Shown: positions 6,635-14,257 of the stretch, piece by piece | Layout: every line of letters begins with the position of its first letter | How positions within the stretch are numbered: position 1 is the stretch's first letter | Assembly (NCBI GenBank): GCA_036504595.1 | Contig: DASXUX010000083.1 | Coordinates: 62,001 to 126,000, forward strand | Origin: DASXUX01 sp036504595 | GTDB lineage: Bacteria; Planctomycetota; SZUA-567; H5-PLA8 | Length of the DNA: 64,000 nt | Direction of reading: 5' to 3' | Program-made: the position numbers and the translations under genes | The notes under the pieces: generated by a model | Told to the model about the DNA's origin: nothing | Database searches by the model: none | The model's input: the letters and a program-made list of their open reading frames with translations, nothing else

Positions 6635-9358
6635 CTACTGCTTATTAAAGCACTCGGACGAAATTCCGTCCCGGAAGTAGACATCGCCGGTGATGTAGCC
6701 GTTCGCATCCGGCGGCCGATTGGGCATGTCGCGGAGAGAATGTCCGTAGATTTCGCCTGGAATCTGATCGCCGGTCGGACTGAACGTCCCGTCGAATCGG
6801 GTAATCAATCCGTAACATTTCTCCGTTCCGTTATTCTCAACGTAAATAGCGCCATTCTGTACGCCGAGCCCCCAGTGGAAGGGATAGGTCTTGCTGGTGC
6901 CGTTCTTATACTTGTAGGTTGCGGAGCCGGTCCCATCGGCCTTGAGCGTGTAGCTGCTGCCAACGACGAGTGTGTCGCTCATCCAGATCTTTTTGATCGT
7001 GTAAGTTGCGACGAACTTTGCATCGACCTGGGTCGTCACTTCGTAGCTCTTCTGACCGTCGGCGTTGGGATTCTCTCCAGTGAGCACGAACGTAGTCAGC
7101 GTGCCTGTGCCGCCGCCCGTCCCACCACCCGTACCACCGCCTGTGCCACCGCCTGTGTCGCCGCCCGGGCCAGCGAGCGTCCTCGCGGACTGCTGCATGC
7201 ACCAGTTCGTCGCGACTCCAGCCGGGTCCGTGGCACAAACGCGGTAGTAGTACAAGGTGTCCGCCGAAAGGTCGGTATCGGGCCAGTACTCGCTCGTTGT
7301 CGTGCTGGTCAGCGTCGTCCACGCCGTTTCGCCGTCCTTGCGGTGTTGGATCGTGTAGGTCCACAGCGTTGACGAGCCGGCGGAAGTCCAGGACGCTTCG
7401 ATTTCACTTTCGGAGCGCACGCTCAGCGTCAGCCGCAGTGGCTGGGCCGTGCGCGCACTGACGGGATCGGACCACGCCGATTCTCCCGTCCGGTCGCACG
7501 CTTGTATTTCATAGTAGTACAGCGTGTCCGGCTGAACGTGCGTGTCCAAGGCCGTGTATTCGGCGTCGAAGCCCGCCACCTGCATCCAGTCGTTCTCTGC
7601 GTCCTTGCGCCGGATGCGGAACTTGTAGGGCGTGGCGCTGGTCCACGTGAGCGAGATGGCATCGGAACCCTCGGCTTTCGCCGTCAGGCCCGTTGGCACA
7701 GGGATTCCCGAAGGATTTGTCCCGCCGCTGGTGGTGCCACCGCTTTGCGCCTCCGCCAGCGTCGTGAAGTGCTGCGCAACGACCGCGTCGATCTGATCCT
7801 CGCTCGCCTGCACACGCTGCAAACCGTCGCCCGTCCAGGTCAGCGCCGAGGCCACGCTATCCTTGGCCTTGGCCGCCAGCGAAACGACGGCGTTGGCGCA
7901 GCCGTGCAGGATGTCTTGTATGCGGCTGCCATCGGCTTGCACTTCCGTCACTTGGTCCGACTCCTCTGAAAACTGCTGGATGTCATTTGCCTTCAGGAGG
8001 TAGTCGTAGCCCATCTTTGCAACGGTCGCTACGGCCGTCCCGCCCACGGCGAGCAGCAACGAGGGCACGATGCCTGCCGGCGTGAATGTCGCCGCTATGG
8101 TCATGGCGCCAACAAAGCCTGCGACCCAGGAGTGCGCGCTGTCAGGCCAAGCCCACCGTAGCATTCGGGAGTCGTCCGGCATGTTCGCCTGGATCTGTTG
8201 AAGCCACTGGTCCATCAGACTGATGTCTTGCGAGCCGAGGGTGATCGATTGGCCGTCCAGCGTGAAACTGACTGAACCACCCAGGGCGAAAATTCCCGAA
8301 GTGTTTCGCGTCATATACTTTTCCCAGGCCGTTACCATCGTCTGCACCGCAGTGATTTGGGTGTTGAGGGACGCTTCCAACTCCGGTGACGATTGCGCGG
8401 TGCCCGCCACCAGCCCGTACGTCTGCTGGAGACTGCCCAGCAGATCGTTGAGGTAGTTCAGCGTCAGTTGGCCGCGCTTGAGAGGAGATTTCGGCAGTGC
8501 CAGGATCGACACCGTCATCGCATCAGAAATGGCATACGGCACCCCAGCTTTCTTCGCCACGATGCGCAATTGTACGCTGCCTTCAGCATTGGCGCTCAGG
8601 TCGCCGTCCGGATAGTACGGCGGGCACGCCAGCGTCAGACCAGTGTTGGAATAGTCGGCCACGGGGATTTCGAGGTTATATCCGGCCCCATCGCTGAACA
8701 CAGCGCTCAGTTCGGTGTTGGGTTCAAGCGCGCTGTTCATCGTCCACGAAACGTTGATCGGAGCGAAGGGATAGGCCGTGCCGCCGCCCCCGAGGCGCAT
8801 AGCCATCTCCGGTTGCTGCATGCTGGCGAACTTCCCCGTCCCACTCTTCTTGGCGACCCACAGCCCATCTACAGAAACAGGCGCCAGGGACACGTCGCCA
8901 AATTCAAGCACGAGGACTGTGGATGCCTTCACGCCAGCCGTGCTCTCCTTTAGGCTGTTCACTCCGGCCAGCCTGAACTTCTCGGCGAATGCGCCTTTGA
9001 CCGAAATCTGAACGGTGCCGATGCTGCCTGCGGGGACTGGGTTGCCGGCCCTGCGCCCCTTGACCGCGTATTTGAACTTGAGGGCCGGATCTGAAGATGC
9101 TTCCTTGCCGCTGAGCTGGACCTTATATTCGATGCCACCGAAACAGATCCGCACAGGCGCGTTTGCCAATGTCATCTGCACAGGCGCAACGACCGTTGCC
9201 TGCACGGTGAAAGTGCTGGTCTTTCCCGGCGAAAAATTGAGCGCGGCTGAGAATTTCCCAATCTTAACGCTCGCGGCGTCCTCGCCGTATGCACTGGCGC
9301 AGAGAAGCACGATGAGCCCTACGATGCAGCTTGAACGCGCTCGCATTAGCGAAAACAT
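6635..9358 (-). CDS. Secreted fibronectin type III protein with central hydrophobic region
   Basis: 907 residues with a signal peptide (1-25). The N-terminal ~300 residues look like beta-sandwich domains. A helical region (about 310-540) contains a strongly hydrophobic stretch (about 408-447; Ala/Gly/Val/Leu rich), which could be membrane-inserting. Two fibronectin type III domains follow (about 550-640 and 640-730), then a (GGGT)n linker (about 733-748) and a C-terminal beta domain of ~155 residues of unknown type. ATG 9358 is preceded by CAGGAGG. The gene is isolated and leftward, between the direct repeats at 6354 and 9508. The FN3 domains are clear; a role in surface binding or in a pore-type effector is inference only. 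Confidence 0.85.
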   Translation of the reverse strand: MFSLMRARSSCIVGLIVLLCASAYGEDAASVKIGKFSAALNFSPGKTSTFTVQATVVAPVQMTLANAPVRICFGGIEYKVQLSGKEASSDPALKFKYAVKGRRAGNPVPAGSIGTVQISVKGAFAEKFRLAGVNSLKESTAGVKASTVLVLEFGDVSLAPVSVDGLWVAKKSGTGKFASMQQPEMAMRLGGGGTAYPFAPINVSWTMNSALEPNTELSAVFSDGAGYNLEIPVADYSNTGLTLACPPYYPDGDLSANAEGSVQLRIVAKKAGVPYAISDAMTVSILALPKSPLKRGQLTLNYLNDLLGSLQQTYGLVAGTAQSSPELEASLNTQITAVQTMVTAWEKYMTRNTSGIFALGGSVSFTLDGQSITLGSQDISLMDQWLQQIQANMPDDSRMLRWAWPDSAHSWVAGFVGAMTIAATFTPAGIVPSLLLAVGGTAVATVAKMGYDYLLKANDIQQFSEESDQVTEVQADGSRIQDILHGCANAVVSLAAKAKDSVASALTWTGDGLQRVQASEDQIDAVVAQHFTTLAEAQSGGTTSGGTNPSGIPVPTGLTAKAEGSDAISLTWTSATPYKFRIRRKDAENDWMQVAGFDAEYTALDTHVQPDTLYYYEIQACDRTGESAWSDPVSARTAQPLRLTLSVRSESEIEASWTSAGSSTLWTYTIQHRKDGETAWTTLTSTTTSEYWPDTDLSADTLYYYRVCATDPAGVATNWCMQQSARTLAGPGGDTGGGTGGGTGGGTGGGTGTLTTFVLTGENPNADGQKSYEVTTQVDAKFVATYTIKKIWMSDTLVVGSSYTLKADGTGSATYKYKNGTSKTYPFHWGLGVQNGAIYVENNGTEKCYGLITRFDGTFSPTGDQIPGEIYGHSLRDMPNRPPDANGYITGDVYFRDGISSECFNKQ

Positions 9359-9507
9359 GGGGCCTCCTGGCTAGAAATTACGTATGCTATTTGGTACTGA
9401 ATATATGTCCATTTGGTCATTTAACAAATGAAAACAATATGGAATAACGGGACGCACACAGAACTTCTCCCCCTGAACCCTGCTGGCCGTAGTTCACTTT
9501 TCATCGT

Positions 9508-9667
9508 GTCAAAGAACGCACCTATGCACTTCTCGCCGTCCTTTTGCACCCCTCTATTCGATTCTCAAAGAACACCGTCTGCCACGACAGAGTATCCAAC
9601 TGGACCCCGTATAATATGACGTTCCAGCCGTTAGAATGTTGCAACGATTTTGGAGTTATTTAAGGTA
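9508..9667 (+). repeat. Direct repeat copy B (partner at 6354)
   Basis: This second copy of the ~160-base repeat ends about 20 bases before the start of the toxin-like gene at 9690, so here it is the upstream region of that gene. It contains the eighth GCAC box (9518) of the repeat family at 5794. Confidence 0.8.
9586..9615 (+). promoter_or_regulatory. Probable promoter of the 9690-11074 gene pair
   Basis: A perfect TATAAT (9610-9615) lies 18 bases after GACAGA (9586-9591). It is conserved in position and sequence with copy A, and sits 75 bases upstream of the GTG start at 9690. Confidence 0.5.
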
Positions 9668-9689
9668 AGTTAGCGGGCCAATAAGTAAG

Positions 9690-10424
9690 GTGTCACCGGA
9701 ATTCCAACCGTCTGCATACGACTGGTACGCAACAGTAGTTGTGCAGGGACTCGGTGGATTTGGGCTGAAGAACTTGGATGCGGCGTTTCATGAAGAGACA
9801 ATTGGCGGCGTCCCGCAGACATCTGGCGAGCGGTTACTCAAGGGCACCGTAGGTGGCGTAGAACTGGCAGCAACCGCCCTACCTATCGGGAGAGGAATCA
9901 CGGCAATCGGCGGTCGTTCTCTCGCAATCACTGGCGCGATGGCAAAGGGTTCGGTGTTCTCGGAGGCGTTTGAAGGTGGGTTGGCAGGGATAGAGCGAAG
10001 ATTTGCCGAAGTTCTAAAAGGCGTTTTTAAGAGGAGCGGCGGCGAGTTCGGTGGGTTTGCGAACGAGCGCATGGTGGAAACCCAATTCCTTGATGCTGAA
10101 AATGTGATAAACTTCCAGCGGACCGCCCACATGACGAAAGGTACGGTTGCAGAAGAGGTACAGCACGCGCTCGACAAAGCCTTGTTTGGGGTAACAGAGA
10201 GTTCCGTACTACGCGCGGGGGCGGCCGACACGGCAGCGGGCGGAGTAAGGGCTTGGTGGCACCGGCGCGTATTCACCAGACTGATTAAGAACGTGAACAA
10301 GGGCCAGTATGGTTTGGAGTATTTACAGCCGCGGATCAACGAACTCTACGATGCGTATAAGGCAATGGGAGGCAAGCTAAAGCTGGAAGAGATTCTGACC
10401 AGAGAGTTTAAGGGGCCATTTTGA
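9690..10424 (+). CDS. Orphan polymorphic-toxin-like protein
   Basis: 244 residues starting at GTG 9690; an in-frame stop at 9666 bounds the frame. There is no signal peptide. Residues about 45-85 (GGVELAATALPIGRGITAIGG) resemble the Gly/Ala-rich linker that precedes toxin tips in RHS/CDI-type polymorphic toxins. The C-terminal half (about 120-244) is a separate charged domain with a GTVAEEVQHALD segment and a Trp/Arg/Tyr-rich end. The combination of linker and short C-terminal domain, with a coupled downstream gene, suggests an orphan toxin tip. Base composition is clearly more AT-rich than the flanks, suggesting transfer. I do not recognise the toxin family; the E/H residues might be catalytic, but the classical HExxH is absent. 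Confidence 0.7.
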   Translation: MSPEFQPSAYDWYATVVVQGLGGFGLKNLDAAFHEETIGGVPQTSGERLLKGTVGGVELAATALPIGRGITAIGGRSLAITGAMAKGSVFSEAFEGGLAGIERRFAEVLKGVFKRSGGEFGGFANERMVETQFLDAENVINFQRTAHMTKGTVAEEVQHALDKALFGVTESSVLRAGAADTAAGGVRAWWHRRVFTRLIKNVNKGQYGLEYLQPRINELYDAYKAMGGKLKLEEILTREFKGPF

Positions 10425-11074
10425 TGCTTAAAGACAGGTTCTACGTTTACTGTACAAAGTGCGCCTACTACACGCATCCCATGAGCTTTAGGTTTGCGCA
10501 TCACAATGAAGCTGCCGTCGTGCTCCCGCTCTTGGATCGACGGCGCAAGCTCGTTGTCGCTCACTACGTGCCAATATCTGAGGATGCATGGCGGCGAATA
10601 GAGTCTGAGGATGTGGCATTTGAAGAGAATATCTTGAAGGGTATTGCTAAAGACGCACAAGAATCAGGAGGCTTGATTTCAATACCGTTCTCCTTGCAGG
10701 CGGGCACAGTGGAACTTCGGCCGCCTCTGCCATGTCCAAAGTGCGACACGCCGTTGTGTATTAAGTTAGGGGAGTGCATGGACCCGCAAGTTGAGCCAAC
10801 GTCCTATGAAGCACTGATCGAGGCCGCCAAGTACACTGGAAGAATCACCCGGATGCATGACTCTTTTGGTTCACTTCTGACGTGTTATTTCGACTTTGAC
10901 GAGGAAGACAAAGATCGCGTTTCGTGTCGGATCTCTTCTGAAAGCGAGGTAACTTTGGGCAAATCTCTACAAGGGTTCAAGCAGGTACTTGAGAAACAGC
11001 AGCTAAGATATGAATTGCAGCATGTCTCCGGCAGCATAGCGAACGTCTCCGCGTTTTATGAAGCCGCCGGATGA
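10424..11074 (+). CDS. Zinc-ribbon-containing partner (possible immunity protein)
   Basis: 216 residues. ATG 10424 overlaps the TGA of the preceding gene (TGATG), so translation is probably coupled. Cysteine pairs CTKC (about 8-11) and CPKC (about 105-108), plus C114 and C120, could bind zinc. The N-terminal half is mixed alpha/beta; a Cys- and Asp/Glu-rich stretch (CYFDFDEEDKDRVSC) lies near residue 150. There is no signal peptide. The family is not recognised. Tight coupling and shared AT-rich composition make it the likely cognate partner of the upstream toxin-like protein, but that is inference. Confidence 0.7.
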   Translation: MLKDRFYVYCTKCAYYTHPMSFRFAHHNEAAVVLPLLDRRRKLVVAHYVPISEDAWRRIESEDVAFEENILKGIAKDAQESGGLISIPFSLQAGTVELRPPLPCPKCDTPLCIKLGECMDPQVEPTSYEALIEAAKYTGRITRMHDSFGSLLTCYFDFDEEDKDRVSCRISSESEVTLGKSLQGFKQVLEKQQLRYELQHVSGSIANVSAFYEAAG

Positions 11075-11174
11075 GCCTGCGTCTGCTGTAGTGGTGTGGA
11101 TTGGAGGACAAAGTTAACGAACTAGAACCGCCCGAAATTGCCATTTTCGCCGCGCGCGGAAGAACAACGAGGCG

Positions 11175-11243
11175 GAACTGTGGCGACTGTGGCGACTGTG
11201 GCGGCCCAAGACCTTGGGGATTCTGGGGACACCATACTTATCT
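11175..11243 (+). mobile_element. Possible remnant of a REP/Y1-transposase-associated site
   Basis: Three tandem copies of 'actgtggcg' are followed by ggggattctggggacaccat and 'actta' (11217-11241). In my recollection this 'ggggacaccatactta' phrase recurs beside Y1 (IS200-like/REP-associated) transposase genes in many genomes. No transposase is present here. The rest of the 11075-11325 gap has 'ccctgaactctgaaccccgaac' word sequence. Confidence 0.35.
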
Positions 11244-11325
11244 CTCCAGACCGGGAAGGCACTCCAAATAACGGTGACGCGCACGATACTTCTCACCCTG
11301 AACTCTGAACCCCGAACCCTAGCCC

Positions 11326-12537
11326 CTACGGCCTCCCCGGCACCAACCCATCCCGCCTCGCCTCCGCATCCTCCAGCTTCAGCTTCGCCCGCAACTCCTC
11401 GTACCGCCCCTCGCCATAAATCAGCGCCGCGTTCCTCAGAAATGGCGCAAGCGTATACTCACTGCTCTCCTCAAGCTGCTGATACGGCCACTTCTTTTCC
11501 GGGTCGGCGTACGGAGCTACAAAGTCGAGCGCCTTGCGAATGCTCCCGCCGCCCGGCCCCCGGTAATTCCATAAGTCGATCCCAACCCGGTCGCCGATCG
11601 CAGCCAGCGCGAACAGCGCCTCCAAATTAAAGAGCGTGTAGTGCCAGGACCGCGTGCGAGCCAACTCGCGCGGCATGCTGCCGTCGGCTTTGATCTGAGC
11701 GTCAATGCGGCCGAGCTTCGCGGCTTCGATCGTCTTGCGCGCAAGATCCTCGTTCCCGGCGAAGAGAGCATACGCGCAAAGCTGCGCATCGTACCACACG
11801 CCGTGATTGTTCGTGTTCTTCGCCTCATCGCGGCCATTCTTGCTCGTCACCAGCCAATCCGCAAACGCGGCGAACCACGCCGCCAACCCGCTCTGGTCCT
11901 GCGCAGTCCAGGCGTTTGACCCCGCCAGCAGCCCCGCCGCGTCCACCACTCGGATCAGATGAATGCTGTCGATGATTCCCGCGCCGCGGCCGTCCTTGCT
12001 CCCTTTTATCGCCTGAGCGAAATTCAGATTCGGGTTCATCTTCGTGGCCGGATCGAGGAACCACGTTCGCAGCAGCAGCGCCGCATGTTCCGCGTACGCT
12101 TCGTTTGCGGTGAAGTAATAGGCCAACGCCAGCGTGTCCACGTTGCGAGCCGTACGTTGCATGACGTTTGAATCCGGCACCGTCTTTCGTTCCGGATTGA
12201 ACTGGCCATCCTTGTTGATGTACGGCAGACCGTCGGGCTTGTTCGGATCGGGCCAGTAATACGGCGCCAGACTCATATAGTCGTGCTTGTCGCCGCTGGG
12301 CGGAACCGCGTCTTTGTTGACGACCGACTCGGGCTTGGCCTTCAGCGCCTTGTCAGCGTCTTTCTTCAGCCGCGCCAGCGCCGGCTGCAGCCTCGCGTCG
12401 CCCGCCGCCAATTTCGCTCTGACGCCAGCCAGCCCTTTGGGTGAGTACACGAACGTTCGAGGAAGTGGGGCGTCAGCGGCCAGAACGGCAATCGCACCGA
12501 TGGTACAGAGAACTGTGAGTGCCCAAACGCGTGGCAT
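11326..12537 (-). CDS. Secreted alginate lyase family protein
   Basis: 403 residues: signal peptide (1-20), then an all-helical (alpha/alpha toroid-type) protein. It carries the alginate-lyase-family (PF05426) hallmarks YYWPDPNKPDGLPYINKDG (about 92-110) and NNHGVWYD (243-250), where Asn, His and Tyr are the expected catalytic residues. It probably cleaves a uronate-containing polysaccharide outside the cytoplasm; the substrate may not be alginate itself. The true start is ATG 12537, with GGAGG seven bases upstream; the GTG four codons earlier would include that ribosome-binding site. It is the last of three leftward genes in this block. Confidence 0.9.
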   Translation of the reverse strand: MPRVWALTVLCTIGAIAVLAADAPLPRTFVYSPKGLAGVRAKLAAGDARLQPALARLKKDADKALKAKPESVVNKDAVPPSGDKHDYMSLAPYYWPDPNKPDGLPYINKDGQFNPERKTVPDSNVMQRTARNVDTLALAYYFTANEAYAEHAALLLRTWFLDPATKMNPNLNFAQAIKGSKDGRGAGIIDSIHLIRVVDAAGLLAGSNAWTAQDQSGLAAWFAAFADWLVTSKNGRDEAKNTNNHGVWYDAQLCAYALFAGNEDLARKTIEAAKLGRIDAQIKADGSMPRELARTRSWHYTLFNLEALFALAAIGDRVGIDLWNYRGPGGGSIRKALDFVAPYADPEKKWPYQQLEESSEYTLAPFLRNAALIYGEGRYEELRAKLKLEDAEARRDGLVPGRP

Positions 12538-12585
12538 AGCCGCCTCCACAAGCGACTACACCACGCTGCAACTTGCTGCTCGCCC

Positions 12586-12843
12586 CTAAACTATCCGCCG
12601 CTCCCGCGTATGCTCGCGCTGTCGCGGCGGTTTGCCTTTGATCTGCTTGTGGGAACCATGCGTATGGACGACACCTTTCCTGCGCCCAGGCTCGAACTGT
12701 TCGCTGGCAGCGCCGGCCGTGCGAGCGCCATACGCGATGCCCTGCCGATTGGAAGCCTTGCCCCGTTTCGTCATCATTGCGGCAAATTTGCGATCTGCCG
12801 GACGCACGGCCTTGCCGCTATTGTCTTTCTTCCCGTATAGCAT
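12586..12843 (-). CDS. Small basic protein of unknown function
   Basis: 85 residues, very rich in Lys, Arg, Gly and Ala, with no hydrophobic segment. ATG 12843 is preceded by GAGGA. It lies between the rhodanese and lyase genes on the same strand with short gaps, so it may belong to the same transcript. It could be a small nucleic-acid-binding protein. No family recognised; it might also be a chance frame, since an opposite-strand frame of similar length exists. Confidence 0.5.
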   Translation of the reverse strand: MLYGKKDNSGKAVRPADRKFAAMMTKRGKASNRQGIAYGARTAGAASEQFEPGRRKGVVHTHGSHKQIKGKPPRQREHTRERRIV

Positions 12844-12921
12844 TTGGAGTCCTCAGAACGCCAGCTTTTCGATGCACAAAATGCGTGCCTCGCAGAAACG
12901 AGTCCTCGGAAAGCTAACGCG

Positions 12922-13332
12922 CTATGACCCCGGCTCGCCGCCAGCCACCGTCCGAGCGCCCGAGGCACGCCAGCCGCGGATCCCCGGGGCGTAATGCCGG
13001 ACATTGCTGTAGCCCAAGTTGTGAATCGCGTTGCCGCAGACTTTGTATTTCGGACAGTGCTCATTCCCACAGTAAACGACAATTAGCGAGCTCTTGTCCG
13101 CCGGCAACTGAGCCGGAAGGCTGTTGCCCGCCTCACTGAAACTGATCGCACCCGGGATATGCCCGTTCTGGTAGCTGTCGGAAGAATTGCAGTCCACGAC
13201 GATCACCTGCTTATTCTTCATCCAGCCCATGAGTTCCTCTTGAGTCACGTGCGGGTACAGTTCCTCGCTCCCCATCGCGATCGCACCCAGAAACGCGACC
13301 AACCCAATCGAACATCGCTTGGCATACTGCAT
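12922..13332 (-). CDS. Exported rhodanese-like sulfurtransferase
   Basis: 136 residues: a signal-peptide-like N-terminus (1-21) and a single rhodanese domain. The DCNSSDSYQNGHIPGAISF segment (47-65) is the usual substrate-pocket region, and Cys88 in VVYCGNEHCPK is the expected persulfide-forming catalytic residue, with a six-residue active-site loop. It should transfer sulfane sulfur in the periplasm or envelope; the acceptor is unknown. ATG 13332 follows AAAGGAT. It is the first gene of a leftward group and divergent from the TetR gene. Confidence 0.88.
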   Translation of the reverse strand: MQYAKRCSIGLVAFLGAIAMGSEELYPHVTQEELMGWMKNKQVIVVDCNSSDSYQNGHIPGAISFSEAGNSLPAQLPADKSSLIVVYCGNEHCPKYKVCGNAIHNLGYSNVRHYAPGIRGWRASGARTVAGGEPGS

Positions 13333-13382
13333 GGAATGCTATCCTTTCGATAATTGCACCCCGCCGCCCCGCATCCCGTTCC

Positions 13383-13500
13383 GTGCCCTTCAATCCGCAA
13401 TCCGCAATCCGAATTCCGCAATTTTTGTTGTTGACTCTTTCCATACTCACCAGTATTGTTCCCCTCCATTGCTTTTCTTTGAGTCTTTGCGTCTTTGCGG
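13383..13500. repeat. Word repeats 'aatccgcaatccg' and 'gtctttgcgtctttgcgg'
   Basis: Two low-complexity phrases of the type seen throughout the window's gaps lie in the divergent region upstream of the TetR gene. The second ends 24 bases before its start codon. Confidence 0.6.
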
Positions 13501-13523
13501 TTGATAGCAGTTCAGGAGCATCC

Positions 13524-14198
13524 ATGCCCGTTCTCGCCCCGCATATGCCGCGCAATTTCGCGCGTTCAGCTTTTGAGCTCTTTGCTGAACGCGGTTTCGC
13601 GGCCGTCAATCTCGACCAGATCGCCGCGCGCTCCGGCGTCACCAAAGGCAGCCTCTACCACCACTACGGCTCAAAGAAGGAGCTCATTCTCTCGGCCTGT
13701 CAGCACTACTATCGCAACTGGATGCAGAACACGCAGGCTGAACTGGCGCCGCTCACGGATCCACTGGAACGTCTCACCGCGGTGCTGGAGTCCTCCGTGC
13801 GGACGTGCGTCATCGACCGCCGCAATCGCGTCTTCACGACTGAAATCTGGGCCATGGCGCTCTATGATAACGACGTCCGAGCAAGCTGGGCGCAGTTCTA
13901 CGACTCCGTGCGCGAAACCTACGTCGGCCTGGTCGAATCCGCCCGCTCCGCCGGCCAGCTCCGCACGTCGAACCCGCGCCAAGCCGTCGATTTCATGCTC
14001 TCAACCATGGAAGGCATCAAGCAGCGCGCCTCCTTCGAACCCGAAGTCGCCGCCCCCGCTGAACAGCAGGCCATTCTCGCAAACCTGCTCTCCACGCTGG
14101 GTGTGAAAGAAAAGCGCCGTTCGTGTAGACGAACATCGTCAGTAGTCCGTAGTCCGTTGTCAGTTGTTGGCGGTCATCGAAGCGCAAGGTGCAACTGA
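13524..14198 (+). CDS. TetR/AcrR family transcriptional regulator
   Basis: 224 residues. An N-terminal helix-turn-helix (about 8-55; GVTKGSLYHHYGSKKELI) is typical of TetR/AcrR, followed by a helical ligand-binding domain to about residue 195. ATG 13524 has CAGGAG upstream; an open frame upstream of it is repeat sequence. The last ~28 residues are encoded by the word repeat that starts at 14127, so the native end seems to have been replaced. It precedes the rightward oxidoreductase/isomerase cluster and is a plausible local repressor of it. Confidence 0.9.
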   Translation: MPVLAPHMPRNFARSAFELFAERGFAAVNLDQIAARSGVTKGSLYHHYGSKKELILSACQHYYRNWMQNTQAELAPLTDPLERLTAVLESSVRTCVIDRRNRVFTTEIWAMALYDNDVRASWAQFYDSVRETYVGLVESARSAGQLRTSNPRQAVDFMLSTMEGIKQRASFEPEVAAPAEQQAILANLLSTLGVKEKRRSCRRTSSVVRSPLSVVGGHRSARCN

Positions 14199-14228
14199 CA
14201 ACGGACCACGGACAACTGCCAACGGACA
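14127..14228. repeat. Inverted word repeat (ccgttgtcagttg)
   Basis: CCGTTGTCAGTTG (14154-14166) pairs perfectly with 14192-14204, flanked by further 'gtagtccgtagtccg' and 'ccacggacaactgcc' phrases. It overlaps the 3' end of the TetR gene and ends 30 bases before the next start codon. Confidence 0.8.
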
Positions 14229-14257
14229 TACCGTTCAGTACGGAAAGGAACCTTCCC

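Larger units (their letters stand above)
9359..9689. other. Intergenic region between divergent genes
   Basis: No coding sequence. It holds an AT-rich stretch next to the fibronectin gene start (its own promoter is presumably here), a 'ccctgaaccctg' word fragment near 9470, and copy B of the direct repeat. Confidence 0.6.
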
